A program made the translations under genes and the position numbers. From Vulcanimicrobiota bacterium (GTDB taxonomy: Bacteria > Vulcanimicrobiota > Vulcanimicrobiia > Vulcanimicrobiales > Vulcanimicrobiaceae), in assembly GCA_003155175.1 (NCBI GenBank), contig PMFP01000039.1:30051-59598 (forward strand): a stretch of 29,548 bases of DNA. The letters run 5' to 3'. A model generated the notes under the pieces. The model saw only the letters and a list, made by a program, of their open reading frames with translations, was not told the origin of the DNA and did not search any database. Positions 1 to 7,267 of the stretch are shown piece after piece (position 1 is the stretch's first letter; each line of letters starts with the position of its first letter).

Positions 1-603
1 GGCGACGTGCTCGGCGCCGGCGAAGGCTGGGCGAAGTCGATCCTGTTCAACGGCCGGGCACGTGCGGAGTTCGAGGCGTTTTTCGCGCGCCCGCAGACCT
101 TCACGCTCGGCGTGTGCAACGGCTGCCAGATGTTGTCGGCGCTCAAGGAATTGGTGCCGGGTGCGGCGGACTGGCCGCGATTCGTGCGCAACCGCTCGGA
201 ACAGTACGAAGCGCGCCTCTGCCTGGTACGCATACCCGAATCCCGGTCGGTGCTGTTGACGGGCATGCACGGCTCGATCCTGCCGGTGGCCGTCGCGCAC
301 GGCGAAGGCCGCGCCGAATTCGAGGAACGCGGACCGGACGCGGGGGCGCTCGCGCAGCAGGGCCTCGTGACCCTGCAGTACGTCGACAACCACGAGAACA
401 CGGCCGTGCGCCACCCGTTCAATCCGAACGGCTCGCCGCTCGGACTGGCCGGCCTGTGCAGCGCCGACGGACGGGTGACCTCGCTGATGCCGCACCCGGA
501 ACGCGTCTTTCGGACGGTCCAGAATTCCTGGGCACCGGCGGACTGGCGGGAAGACGGGGGTTGGATGCGCCTGTTCCGCAACGCCCGGGTATTTCTCGGC
601 TAG
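1..603 (+). CDS. purL: Phosphoribosylformylglycinamidine synthase, C-terminal glutaminase part (5' truncated by window)
   Basis: This is the class I glutamine amidotransferase domain of the large, single-chain FGAM synthase, which supplies ammonia for the fourth step of purine synthesis in the cytoplasm. The reading frame is open from base 1, so about 200 C-terminal residues are present. The nucleophile motif GVCNGCQML and the PHPER motif with the catalytic His and Glu are both visible. The protein ends RNARVFLG, a normal terminus for the proteobacterial large-type enzyme. Many other phyla use split PurS/PurQ/PurL instead, so this end of the window looks proteobacterial. livG follows after a 56-nt gap. 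Confidence 0.95.
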   Translation, partial: GDVLGAGEGWAKSILFNGRARAEFEAFFARPQTFTLGVCNGCQMLSALKELVPGAADWPRFVRNRSEQYEARLCLVRIPESRSVLLTGMHGSILPVAVAHGEGRAEFEERGPDAGALAQQGLVTLQYVDNHENTAVRHPFNPNGSPLGLAGLCSADGRVTSLMPHPERVFRTVQNSWAPADWREDGGWMRLFRNARVFLG

Positions 604-659
604 CGCCGTGCTACGCTGCCCTCAAAGAGCGATTGGCCGCCATACCCGCCGGAGCTTGC

Positions 660-1427
660 GTGGACGCGATCCTCGAGACTCAGAACCTGGTGAAGGAGTT
701 CAAGGGGTTCGTCGCGGTCGACGGCGTCAACCTGCGCGTGCGGCGCGGGGAGATCCACGCATTGATCGGTCCGAACGGCGCCGGCAAGACCACCGTCTTC
801 AACATGCTCACCAAATTCCTGCAGCCGACCTCGGGAGCGATCTATTTCCGCGGTGAGAACATCACCGCCGAGGGGCCGGCGGACATCGCCCGCCGCGGCA
901 TCGTGCGCTCGTTCCAGATCTGCGCCGTCTTCGCGCATCTGACGGTGCTCGAGAACGTGCGCGTGGCGCTGCAGCGCTGCCTCGGCAGCTCATTTTACTT
1001 CTGGCGCTCGGAGAAGAGCCTGGCGAAGCTCGATGGCCGGGCGCTCGAGCTGCTCGCCCAGGTGGGCCTCAAGGAGTGGTCGGCGACGCCCGCGGCGGAG
1101 CTCTCCTACGGGCGCAAGCGCGCGCTGGAGCTTGCGACCACGCTGGCACAGGAGCCGCAGATCATGCTGCTCGATGAGCCCACCCAGGGCATGGGGCACG
1201 AGGATGTGTCGCGCGTCACGCGGCTCATCAAGCAGGTTGCGGCGGACCGCACCGTTCTTCTGGTGGAGCACAATATGAGCGTGGTGTCCTCCATCGCCGA
1301 TACCATTTCCGTGCTGCAGCGGGGACGGGTCATCGCCGCGGGACCGTATGCGCAGGTGTCGAAGGATCCGCAGGTCATCGAAGCGTACATGGGCGGCACG
1401 GGCGCCGCGCCGGCGGAGCTGCGCTGA
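660..1427 (+). CDS. livG: Branched-chain amino acid ABC transporter ATP-binding protein LivG
   Basis: This is the cytoplasmic ATPase of a high-affinity branched-chain amino acid or amide importer (255 aa). It has Walker A GPNGAGKTT, a signature-like segment ELSYGRKRALE, Walker B IMLLDEPTQGM and the LivG-type C-terminus ending in EAYMGG plus a short tail. The GTG start at 660 follows GGAG with 5-nt spacing. The TGA stop overlaps the ATG of livF. The wording EFKGFVAVDGVNLRVRRGEIHALIGP is, from recollection, very Burkholderiales-like. Permease genes livH and livM and a binding protein are absent; purL lies upstream instead. Confidence 0.92.
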   Translation: MDAILETQNLVKEFKGFVAVDGVNLRVRRGEIHALIGPNGAGKTTVFNMLTKFLQPTSGAIYFRGENITAEGPADIARRGIVRSFQICAVFAHLTVLENVRVALQRCLGSSFYFWRSEKSLAKLDGRALELLAQVGLKEWSATPAAELSYGRKRALELATTLAQEPQIMLLDEPTQGMGHEDVSRVTRLIKQVAADRTVLLVEHNMSVVSSIADTISVLQRGRVIAAGPYAQVSKDPQVIEAYMGGTGAAPAELR

Positions 1428-2134
1428 TGGCGCGCGAATTGCTGTCGATCGCCGATCTTCAGGCCTGGTATGGCGAGTCGCACATCCTGCATGGCGTGGA
1501 TTTCAGCGTGCAGGAGGGCGAGGTGGTCACCTTGCTCGGCCGCAACGGCGCCGGACGCACCACCACCCTGCGGGCCATCATGGGACTGGTCGGCGCACGC
1601 ACCGGCTCGATCCGGATCGCCGGCGCCGAGACGGTGCATCTCGCGCCGCACCGGATCGCGCGCATCGGTATCGGCTATTGTCCCGAGGAGCGGGGCATAT
1701 TCTCGACGCTGTCCGTCGAGGAGAACCTGCTGCTGCCGCCGCGCCTCGACGCCGGGCGCGCCATGAGCGTCGGGGAGATCTACGCGATGTTTCCCAATCT
1801 GAGCGAGCGCACCGCCAGCTCCGGCACGAGCCTGTCCGGCGGCGAGCAGCAGATGCTCGCGATCGGCCGCGCCCTGATGAGCGCGCCGCGCTTGGTGCTG
1901 CTCGACGAACCGTCGCTCGGGCTCTCGCCGCTGCTCGTGCAGACGATCTTCGGCGTGCTTCGGACGCTGCACGAACGCGGCGCGACCATGCTGCTCGTGG
2001 AGCAGAATGCGCGCGCCGCGCTCAAGATCGCCGGACGCGGTTACGTTTTAGAGAACGGTTCGATCGCCCGCGAAGACACGGCGGCCAACCTTCTCGACGA
2101 TCCCGCCGTCGTCGCCGCCTACCTCGGCGCGTAG
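1427..2134 (+). CDS. livF: Branched-chain amino acid ABC transporter ATP-binding protein LivF, possibly chimeric
   Basis: This is the second ATPase of a Liv-type importer (235 aa), starting at an ATG that overlaps the livG stop. Signature LSGGEQQ (residues 136-142), Walker B LVLLDEPS and VEQNARAAL are intact. Two things are odd. First, the Walker A reads GRNGAGRTTT, with Arg44 in place of the usual Lys. Second, the N-terminal half (YGESHILHG, GYCPEERGIFSTLSVEENLLLPP) resembles Burkholderiales LivF, whereas the part after LSGGEQQMLAI (PSLGLSPLLVQ, NARAALKIAGRGYVLENG) resembles the other common LivF class. This could be a natural mosaic or an assembly join. It converges on the oxidase gene with 7 nt between them. 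Confidence 0.85.
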   Translation: MARELLSIADLQAWYGESHILHGVDFSVQEGEVVTLLGRNGAGRTTTLRAIMGLVGARTGSIRIAGAETVHLAPHRIARIGIGYCPEERGIFSTLSVEENLLLPPRLDAGRAMSVGEIYAMFPNLSERTASSGTSLSGGEQQMLAIGRALMSAPRLVLLDEPSLGLSPLLVQTIFGVLRTLHERGATMLLVEQNARAALKIAGRGYVLENGSIAREDTAANLLDDPAVVAAYLGA

Positions 2135-2141
2135 TGCGGCG

Positions 2142-3770
2142 CTACCACGTTCGCATACCCGGCGCGAGATACGCGGGATGCGTAAGCATCTCGTGCATGG
2201 GGCCGGCGTAGGCGAGCAAGGCGAACAGCAGCGCGACCGCTCCCCAGCGCCAGAGATGCTGAAGCATCGCGGGCGTCGGAACGCTTTCGGGCTCGGGCTC
2301 CGCGAATTCCGCGGTCATGTCTTCGGTCTTCTGGTTGGCGAACAGCGTGCCGACCGCAACCGCGACGAAGAGCATGATGCTGATGAAGAGGATGAAGCCG
2401 CCCGCCGCCGAGAGCATCATCGCGGGCTCCCAATTCGGGATCGGCATGCCGACGTAGGAGACGTTCGCCGTCCGGCGCGGCGCGCCGAGCAGCCCCGCGT
2501 AGTGCAGCGAGAGCGACATGATGAGCATGCCGACGAACCAGAGTCGCGTCTGCCATAGCGCCCAGCCCGGTTTCCAGAGCGCGCGTCCGGTCAGCCGCGG
2601 AATCATCCAGTACGCGCATCCCAGGAACGTCAGCGCCGCGGGGCCGCCGACGGTCACGTGGAAGTGTCCGACGATCCAGACCGTGTTGTGAACCAGCATG
2701 TCCATCGAGTACGACGCGTTGATCAGACCGCCGAAGCCGCCGAGGATGAAGAGCAGCATGCCGTAGCCCGCGCCGCTGAAGACGGGATCTCCCCACGGCA
2801 GCGATTTCACGGTGTCGATGAAACCGGTTCGGCCGGCGCGGCGCGCCGCCATTTCGAACGAGGCGAAGACGGCGAAGGCGGTGAGGAACGACGGCACCGC
2901 GACGCCGTACGTGAGCACCGTGTGGAGCATCTTCCACTTCGTCGAGATACCGGGCTCCATGAACTCGTGATGGATGCCGACCGGGGTCGAGAGCAGCAGC
3001 AGCATGATGAACGTCAGACGCGTGAGCGCGTCGCTGAAGACCTTGCCGCCGTAACGCGTCGGAACGATCGTGTACCACACGATGTACGCGCCCATGATCC
3101 AAAAATAGACGAGCGGATGGCCGAAGTACCAGAAGAAGAGGCGCGTCATCATGACGTCGATGCCGGGCGTCCATCCCATGGACCACGGAATCAGAAGGCA
3201 CATTTCCGCGACGACGCCGATCGTGGCGATGATCCACATCAGGAACGTGGATGCCGCCAAGAAGACCGGCAACGGCAGCGGCTCTCCGGGATGCTGCTTG
3301 CGGAAATAGGCGACGTTCTCCAAGACTTCGTAGGCGACGATCCAGGTGCCGGCGACCAGAATCGTTGCGCCGAGATAGAAGAACGGACTTGCCTTAAGCG
3401 GGGCGTAGAACGTGTAGAGCACGGTCGCGTCGCCCATAAGAATCGTCACGGCGGCCATCGCCGTGCCGACGAGCATGACGGTCCAACCCAGCCATCCGGC
3501 GGTCGTCTTACGATCGCGCGGAATGGAACGGTAGGTGACGAAGAGCGAGAGTCCGGTGATGAAGAACGTCGTGAAGACGAGCGCCATCAGCACGCCGTGC
3601 AGCGTCAGGATGCGATAGTAGTCGAACCAGGCCGGAGCCGAGACGACGCCGGCGCGCGAAAAGCCTTGAAAAACGCCGAAGATCGCTCCCAAGCAGATCG
3701 CGGCGGTCGAGGTGTAGAGATGCGCGATGACGACCCGGTTTTCGGCGCGCATCGTTTGCATGGCGGTCAT
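2142..3770 (-). CDS. cbaA: ba3-type (B-family) cytochrome c oxidase subunit I
   Basis: This is the catalytic membrane subunit of a B-family heme-copper oxidase, which reduces O2 to water and pumps protons (542 aa, many hydrophobic helices). Visible ligands are His58 (LTLHGVLMAL, low-spin heme), CuB ligands His218, His267 and His268, the cross-link Tyr222 (GHPLVYFW), and His369/His371 in VGHFHV for high-spin and low-spin heme. From recollection, the spacing of residues 218-371 matches the Thermus thermophilus ba3 enzyme at a constant offset of 15. The start at 3770 overlaps the end of subunit II by a few bases; Met4 or Met7 are alternatives. It is the last gene of the leftward oxidase operon. 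Confidence 0.95.
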   Translation of the reverse strand: MTAMQTMRAENRVVIAHLYTSTAAICLGAIFGVFQGFSRAGVVSAPAWFDYYRILTLHGVLMALVFTTFFITGLSLFVTYRSIPRDRKTTAGWLGWTVMLVGTAMAAVTILMGDATVLYTFYAPLKASPFFYLGATILVAGTWIVAYEVLENVAYFRKQHPGEPLPLPVFLAASTFLMWIIATIGVVAEMCLLIPWSMGWTPGIDVMMTRLFFWYFGHPLVYFWIMGAYIVWYTIVPTRYGGKVFSDALTRLTFIMLLLLSTPVGIHHEFMEPGISTKWKMLHTVLTYGVAVPSFLTAFAVFASFEMAARRAGRTGFIDTVKSLPWGDPVFSGAGYGMLLFILGGFGGLINASYSMDMLVHNTVWIVGHFHVTVGGPAALTFLGCAYWMIPRLTGRALWKPGWALWQTRLWFVGMLIMSLSLHYAGLLGAPRRTANVSYVGMPIPNWEPAMMLSAAGGFILFISIMLFVAVAVGTLFANQKTEDMTAEFAEPEPESVPTPAMLQHLWRWGAVALLFALLAYAGPMHEMLTHPAYLAPGMRTW

Positions 3771-3771
3771 T

Positions 3772-4239
3772 TTATTGCACCACGATCTTTCCCGCCATGT
3801 CTTGATGACCGATTCCGCAGTATTCGTTGCAGACCAAGAAGTAGGTGCCGGGCGTGCGGAACGTGTGCGACATCATATTGACCCAGCCGGGGATCGCCAT
3901 CATGTTGACGGCCGTCTGCGTGATCGCGAAGCCGTGAATGACGTCGGGGCTCGTCACGTAAAACGTGACCGTGCTCCCCGCCGGGACGGTTATGGACGAA
4001 GGCGCGAACGCAAAGATGTGCGCGACGAAGTAGGCCTCGTACGACCCATCGTGCAGTTTGTGCAAGCCCGGGTGGTCGAAGGGCGGCGTGCTCGCAACCT
4101 TGGCCGGATCGAGCTGCTGCATGCCCGAAGGCGGATTGATGCCGTCCGCGAACGCCGCGAACGCAATCGTCGCGAGAAAGATGAAGAGCATGCCGATGCC
4201 GAAGGTCAGCCACCAGCGCTCGTATTTATGGATATGCAT
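3772..4239 (-). CDS. cbaB: ba3-type cytochrome c oxidase subunit II (CuA)
   Basis: This small subunit II (155 aa) passes electrons from cytochrome c to subunit I through a binuclear CuA centre outside the membrane. It has one N-terminal anchor helix (about residues 10-32) and a cupredoxin domain. The CuA ligands are all present: His102 (SPDVIHGF), Cys137, Glu139 and Cys141 in VCNEYC, His145 and Met148 in GIGHQDM. From recollection, the spacing fits the Thermus ba3 subunit II at a constant offset of 12. No fused cytochrome c domain is present. The start codon lies immediately after the stop of the 40-aa subunit IIa gene. Confidence 0.95.
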   Translation of the reverse strand: MHIHKYERWWLTFGIGMLFIFLATIAFAAFADGINPPSGMQQLDPAKVASTPPFDHPGLHKLHDGSYEAYFVAHIFAFAPSSITVPAGSTVTFYVTSPDVIHGFAITQTAVNMMAIPGWVNMMSHTFRTPGTYFLVCNEYCGIGHQDMAGKIVVQ

Positions 4240-4362
4240 TTACCAGCGCGACCTCAGGAGAAAATACATGGCGAACCAGCCGACGAAAAACGCGACTCCC
4301 ATGACCATAACGAACCAGAGCGTTCCCGGAAGCGGAACGTCCTCGGTCGAGTGCTTTGCCAT
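4240..4362 (-). CDS. cbaD: ba3 oxidase subunit IIa-like single-helix peptide (40 aa)
   Basis: This short ORF, below usual length cut-offs, encodes MAKHSTEDVPLPGTLWFVMV followed by MGVAFFVGWFAMYFLLRSRW. The first ~12 residues are polar, one helix spans about residues 13-36, and the end is basic (RSRW), which suggests N-out/C-in or a similar single pass. A GGAAGG ribosome site sits 6 nt before the ATG, and the TAA abuts the subunit II start codon. Size, topology and position directly before subunit II match subunit IIa of ba3 oxidases, a single helix packing against subunits I and II. The identity rests on context and topology rather than on conserved residues. Confidence 0.82.
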   Translation of the reverse strand: MAKHSTEDVPLPGTLWFVMVMGVAFFVGWFAMYFLLRSRW

Positions 4363-4391
4363 CAAAACCCTTCCAAAGAGAGACTCACGCC

Positions 4392-4892
4392 CTAGCGCGT
4401 GAAGAAGTGCGCGCGAGCTTCTTTGGCTTGCTCGCGTTTGACCGAATCGGTCACGTCCGCCGTAAGGCGGTGAAGAAATCCTTCGAGGCTTCGCTTGGCG
4501 ACGCCGTGCATCACGGTGGCGTCAACGGCGCTTCCAAGCGGTCCGAGCGGCGGGTCGTAGCGGCCTTGCAGCCACAATTCCGTGCAGCTGGCGCCGAGCG
4601 GGTTTGGAGCCACGAAGCCTTCGAACCGCGGGAACAGGCCCCCCAGGCTTTCGGCTTCGACCGAGAGTGCAAATTGCGAGGGCGGCTCTCCGGTCGTGGG
4701 ATTGCCGTCGAGGTGGACGCGTACCGAAACGCTGCCGGTCGCGGGCACGTGGAGGCCGGTGAAGTCGATCGTCAGGGCGAGCTTTTCGTAGGGCGGCCGA
4801 TTCTCCGCCATCGCTTCGAGCGTCTGTTGCATGGCGGGGCGCACCAGCGCGTACGGGAGCTCGATCTGGTCGTAAATCTCGATGTCAGGCAT
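4392..4892 (-). CDS. Uncharacterised SRPBCC/CoxG-like protein, PPLG family member A
   Basis: I do not recognise a named family for this protein (166 aa). It is soluble, with no signal peptide or membrane segment. It alternates beta-strand-like stretches and ends in a long amphipathic helix (about residues 122-155), an arrangement like START/SRPBCC ligand-binding proteins such as CoxG; that fold call is an inference. Residues 105-120 read ELWLQGRYDPPLGPLG, a motif shared with two neighbours at 4885-5364 and 5994-6485. It overlaps the upstream gene by 8 nt and precedes the oxidase genes by 29 nt, so it is probably co-transcribed with them. It may act in assembly, maturation or lipid/ligand handling; none of this is shown by the sequence. 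Confidence 0.75.
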   Translation of the reverse strand: MPDIEIYDQIELPYALVRPAMQQTLEAMAENRPPYEKLALTIDFTGLHVPATGSVSVRVHLDGNPTTGEPPSQFALSVEAESLGGLFPRFEGFVAPNPLGASCTELWLQGRYDPPLGPLGSAVDATVMHGVAKRSLEGFLHRLTADVTDSVKREQAKEARAHFFTR

Positions 4893-5364
4893 CGTGTTTC
4901 ATCGCCTCCTGGGCGTGATACGAGCGCTCCATGTCCGCACCGATTTCGCGAAGCAGCTCGCGAGCGGTGGCGGAAGCGATCCGCGCGCCGGCGATCGCGT
5001 CGAAGGCTGCGCCGGCAAATCCGAGCGGCGGCTTGTACTCACCCTCCAACTCGAGGATGCACGTCGTGTAAACCTCGTCGCTGCGCACGGTCATCGTGCC
5101 GTCGAAATCGGGATACGGACCACCGTCGCGCGGCGTCCAATGCACCGTGAAGACTTGGTCGAAGTGCATCGGATCCGTGCCGCGGCCGTACGTAACGACG
5201 ACGTTCTTCTCGATCTTCCCCTTGTTGTCGGGCCCGACGGGAAGGCGGAGCATGATGACCCTCGTCCCCCCGCCGTCGACGGCCGGCTGGATGGTCTTCT
5301 CCAAATACGTGCGTCCAATTTGCAAAGGACACTTTACGATCCAGCGCTCGTAAATGTGGGTCAT
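4885..5364 (-). CDS. Uncharacterised SRPBCC/CoxG-like protein, PPLG family member B
   Basis: This is the second paralogue of the family (159 aa) and the first gene of the leftward oxidase operon. No signal or membrane segment is visible. Residues 104-118 read LELEGEYKPPLGFAG and are followed by AFDAIAGARIASATARELL, which closely resembles the protein at 5994-6485 (EGHYKPPLGPVGEAFDVIAGH). The N-terminal half (HIYERWIVKCPLQIGRTYLE, then strand-rich sequence) is unlike member A, so the C-terminal motif is the conserved part. A StAR/SRPBCC hydrophobic-pocket fold is plausible but unproven. It is divergently transcribed from the stress-protein gene across a 105-nt gap. Confidence 0.75.
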   Translation of the reverse strand: MTHIYERWIVKCPLQIGRTYLEKTIQPAVDGGGTRVIMLRLPVGPDNKGKIEKNVVVTYGRGTDPMHFDQVFTVHWTPRDGGPYPDFDGTMTVRSDEVYTTCILELEGEYKPPLGFAGAAFDAIAGARIASATARELLREIGADMERSYHAQEAMKHDA

Positions 5365-5469
5365 GGCGCGAGTCTAGCGCAGGCTCGGGAATATCGAGAG
5401 AAACCGCCTTCCCCAGTTCTTCTTAGGACTTTCGTGGGAGGTTCCCGGAACGGCCGCTAACATGGTGGC
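5365..5469. promoter_or_regulatory. Divergent promoter region between the oxidase operon and the stress/two-component operon
   Basis: This 105-nt gap must hold the start signals for both operons. It contains two short inverted repeats: an imperfect one at 5415-5430 (AGTTCT-TCTT-AGGACT, one mismatch) and an exact one at 5441-5451 (GTTCC-C-GGAAC). Their centres are about 23 nt apart, roughly two helical turns. They could be operators, but I cannot assign a regulator; the response regulator encoded at 6572 is one candidate. I could not define convincing -35/-10 boxes. Confidence 0.45.
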
Positions 5470-5997
5470 ATGTTCGATCACATGCTCGTCCCGATCGACG
5501 GCTCCCCCTGCTCGCAGGACGCGCTCGACCGGGCGCTGGCCTTGGCGGCCATCCTCAAGTCGCGCGTGACCATCTGCCATGTGGTGGACGAGTCGAAAAA
5601 CGCCTCGATGCTCGTCTACGCCTCCGGCGAGATCGTCCAGGAGTGGTACGAGATGCTGCGCCACGACGCTCAGGAACTCGTCGGCGCGGCCGTCGCCCGC
5701 GCCACGAATCAGGGCATCGCCGCCGACCTACGCGTCCTCGGGGGCGATCCCTCCGACGCCATCGCGGCCTGCGCTGCCGATGCCGGCGCGGACCTCATCG
5801 TCATCGGCAGCCACGGCCGAAGCGGCTTGCCCCGTCTCTTCCTTGGAAGCGTCGCCGAGGGCGTACTCAGGAAGTCACCCGTTCCGGTGCTCGTGATTCG
5901 CGAGGCGCGCGCGCCGGCTTCCGCCGATTCGGCGAAGGCAGACGAGCACGCAGGCCCGGGCGCGACTGGCGGTCCGGCGCGGACGGCGGGCGCATGA
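5470..5997 (+). CDS. Universal stress protein, UspA family
   Basis: This is a single-domain cytoplasmic UspA-fold protein (175 aa). The Walker-like ATP-binding motif G-x2-G-x9-G-[S/T] is intact at Gly113, Gly116, Gly126 and Ser127 (GSHGRSGLPRLFLGS), so it belongs to the nucleotide-binding type. The N-terminal strand MLVPIDGSPCSQDAL carries the conserved Asp. An Ala/Gly-rich tail of about 28 residues follows the domain. Its ATG overlaps nothing upstream; its stop overlaps the ATG of the next gene (ATGA), so the two are translationally coupled. Such proteins are typically induced in stasis or oxygen limitation; the oxidase operon across the promoter fits that. Confidence 0.92.
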   Translation: MFDHMLVPIDGSPCSQDALDRALALAAILKSRVTICHVVDESKNASMLVYASGEIVQEWYEMLRHDAQELVGAAVARATNQGIAADLRVLGGDPSDAIAACAADAGADLIVIGSHGRSGLPRLFLGSVAEGVLRKSPVPVLVIREARAPASADSAKADEHAGPGATGGPARTAGA

Positions 5998-6485
5998 ACG
6001 CTCTGGATGAAACGACGATCGTCGACTGCGTCTTCAGCCAAGCAATCGGCTACGTCGAGCGCTTCTTCGAAGAGCATGCCGACCTTGAATTACGCGGACT
6101 CGGCATCATTTCGACGCGAGTCGACGCGAACAGCCATTTGGCAATCGATGCGTCCGATACGACGCGACGCCACGACGCCGTAAGCCTCACGTGGGAGGCG
6201 GCACCGGGTCTTCCGCTGCCCAGCTTCTCCGGCCACATCCGCGCTAGGCCCCATTTCGCGCAGACGGAGCTACGCCTCGAAGGGCACTACAAGCCTCCGC
6301 TCGGTCCCGTCGGAGAGGCCTTCGACGTCATCGCCGGCCACGCGATCGCTGCGGGTACGGGGCGCGAATTGCTGCTGGCCGTAAAACGGTTCGTCGAAAG
6401 CCGGCGCAACGCCGATCGCGCGCGCTATCCGTCCGACGCGGAACTCAACGCCGAAAACGCCGCCCCGCCGAACGCTCCCGAATAG
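5994..6485 (+). CDS. Uncharacterised SRPBCC/CoxG-like protein, PPLG family member C
   Basis: This is the third paralogue (163 aa), on the opposite side of the divergon from members A and B. Residues 92-107 read ELRLEGHYKPPLGPVG, followed by EAFDVIAGHAIAAGTGRELL. The rest is strand-rich, and a charged, disordered-looking tail starts near residue 145. There is no signal peptide. Its ATG overlaps the stop of the stress-protein gene, so production of the two is likely linked. Family members on both sides of the same promoter suggest a shared role with the oxidase or its stress response, but the biochemical function is unknown. Confidence 0.75.
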   Translation: MNALDETTIVDCVFSQAIGYVERFFEEHADLELRGLGIISTRVDANSHLAIDASDTTRRHDAVSLTWEAAPGLPLPSFSGHIRARPHFAQTELRLEGHYKPPLGPVGEAFDVIAGHAIAAGTGRELLLAVKRFVESRRNADRARYPSDAELNAENAAPPNAPE

Positions 6486-6494
6486 CGTCGAAGC

Positions 6495-6530
6495 GCGTGC
6501 CCGGGCCGGACGGGGCCGCCCCGGGCACGC
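6495..6530 (+). promoter_or_regulatory. Strong GC hairpin between member C and the response regulator
   Basis: Two perfect 11-nt arms, GCGTGCCCGGG at 6495-6505 and CCCGGGCACGC at 6520-6530, are separated by 14 nt. No T-run follows, so it is not a classical intrinsic terminator. It lies in the leader before the regulator start and could limit read-through, protect the upstream mRNA 3' end or control translation. Its presence argues against starting the regulator ORF further upstream. Confidence 0.5.
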
Positions 6531-6571
6531 CAAAGGGGCAAAGCGGGGGGGCTTCGTCGAACGCCTTAATC

Positions 6572-7267
6572 GTGCCCAAACGAATCATGGTCGTGGACGA
6601 CGAGGTGCAGATCGGGGACGTTCTGCGCAGTTACTTGGTGCGGGACGGCTTCGACGTCGCCATGCAGACCAACGTTCGCGACGCCATCGCCCAGCTCGAA
6701 AGCGACGCGCCGGACCTCATGATTCTCGACGTCACGCTCCCCGACGGGAGCGGTTTCGACATTCTCAAAGCCGGGCGCGCGCGCAGCGTCCCGGCGATCA
6801 TGCTGACCGCGCGGGGCGACGAAGTGGATCGCATCGTCGGTCTGGAACTGGGCGCGGACGATTACATTTCCAAGCCGTTCTCGCCCCGTGAAGTCATGGC
6901 GCGCGTTCGAGCGGTGCTGCGGCGCACCGAGGACGCGACGCCCGGAGCCGCCGCACAGCCGGGCCACCTCCACGTGGACGATCTCGACATCGACCAGGCG
7001 GCGCACGAAGTGCGCGTCGCGGGAAAGCCGGCGAACCTGACGCCCTCGGAGTTCCGCATTCTCGCGACCTTGGCGCAATCGCCGGGGCGGGTCTTCACGC
7101 GCGCGCAACTCCTCGATCGCATCGGCGACGACGGCTCCATCTTCGAAAGAACGCTCGACCGGCACGTCAACAACTTGCGAAAGAAAATCGAACGCGATCC
7201 CGCGACGCCTTCACGCATCCTCACCGTATACGGCATCGGCTACAAACTGAGTCGCGACGATGGCTGA
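6572..7267 (+). CDS. Two-component response regulator, OmpR/PhoB family
   Basis: This is a DNA-binding response regulator (231 aa from the GTG at 6572). The receiver domain (residues about 4-118) has the acidic pair Asp9/Asp10, phospho-acceptor Asp53 (MILDVTLPDGSG), Thr79 and Lys101. A winged-helix effector domain (about 125-228) contains LTPSEFRILATLA and the recognition region RHVNNLRKKIE. The frame extends up to an ATG at 6497, but that adds a Gly/Pro/Ser-rich stretch translated from a hairpin, so I prefer the GTG directly before PKRIMVVDDE. It overlaps the kinase gene by 8 nt. Likely targets include the divergent promoter at 5365-5469, by inference from position only. Confidence 0.93.
   Translation: MPKRIMVVDDEVQIGDVLRSYLVRDGFDVAMQTNVRDAIAQLESDAPDLMILDVTLPDGSGFDILKAGRARSVPAIMLTARGDEVDRIVGLELGADDYISKPFSPREVMARVRAVLRRTEDATPGAAAQPGHLHVDDLDIDQAAHEVRVAGKPANLTPSEFRILATLAQSPGRVFTRAQLLDRIGDDGSIFERTLDRHVNNLRKKIERDPATPSRILTVYGIGYKLSRDDG

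Noticed and set aside
3727..5460. Several plus-strand ORFs antisense to the oxidase operon
   Set aside because: They lack recognisable domains, while the minus strand encodes intact subunits with all ligand residues.
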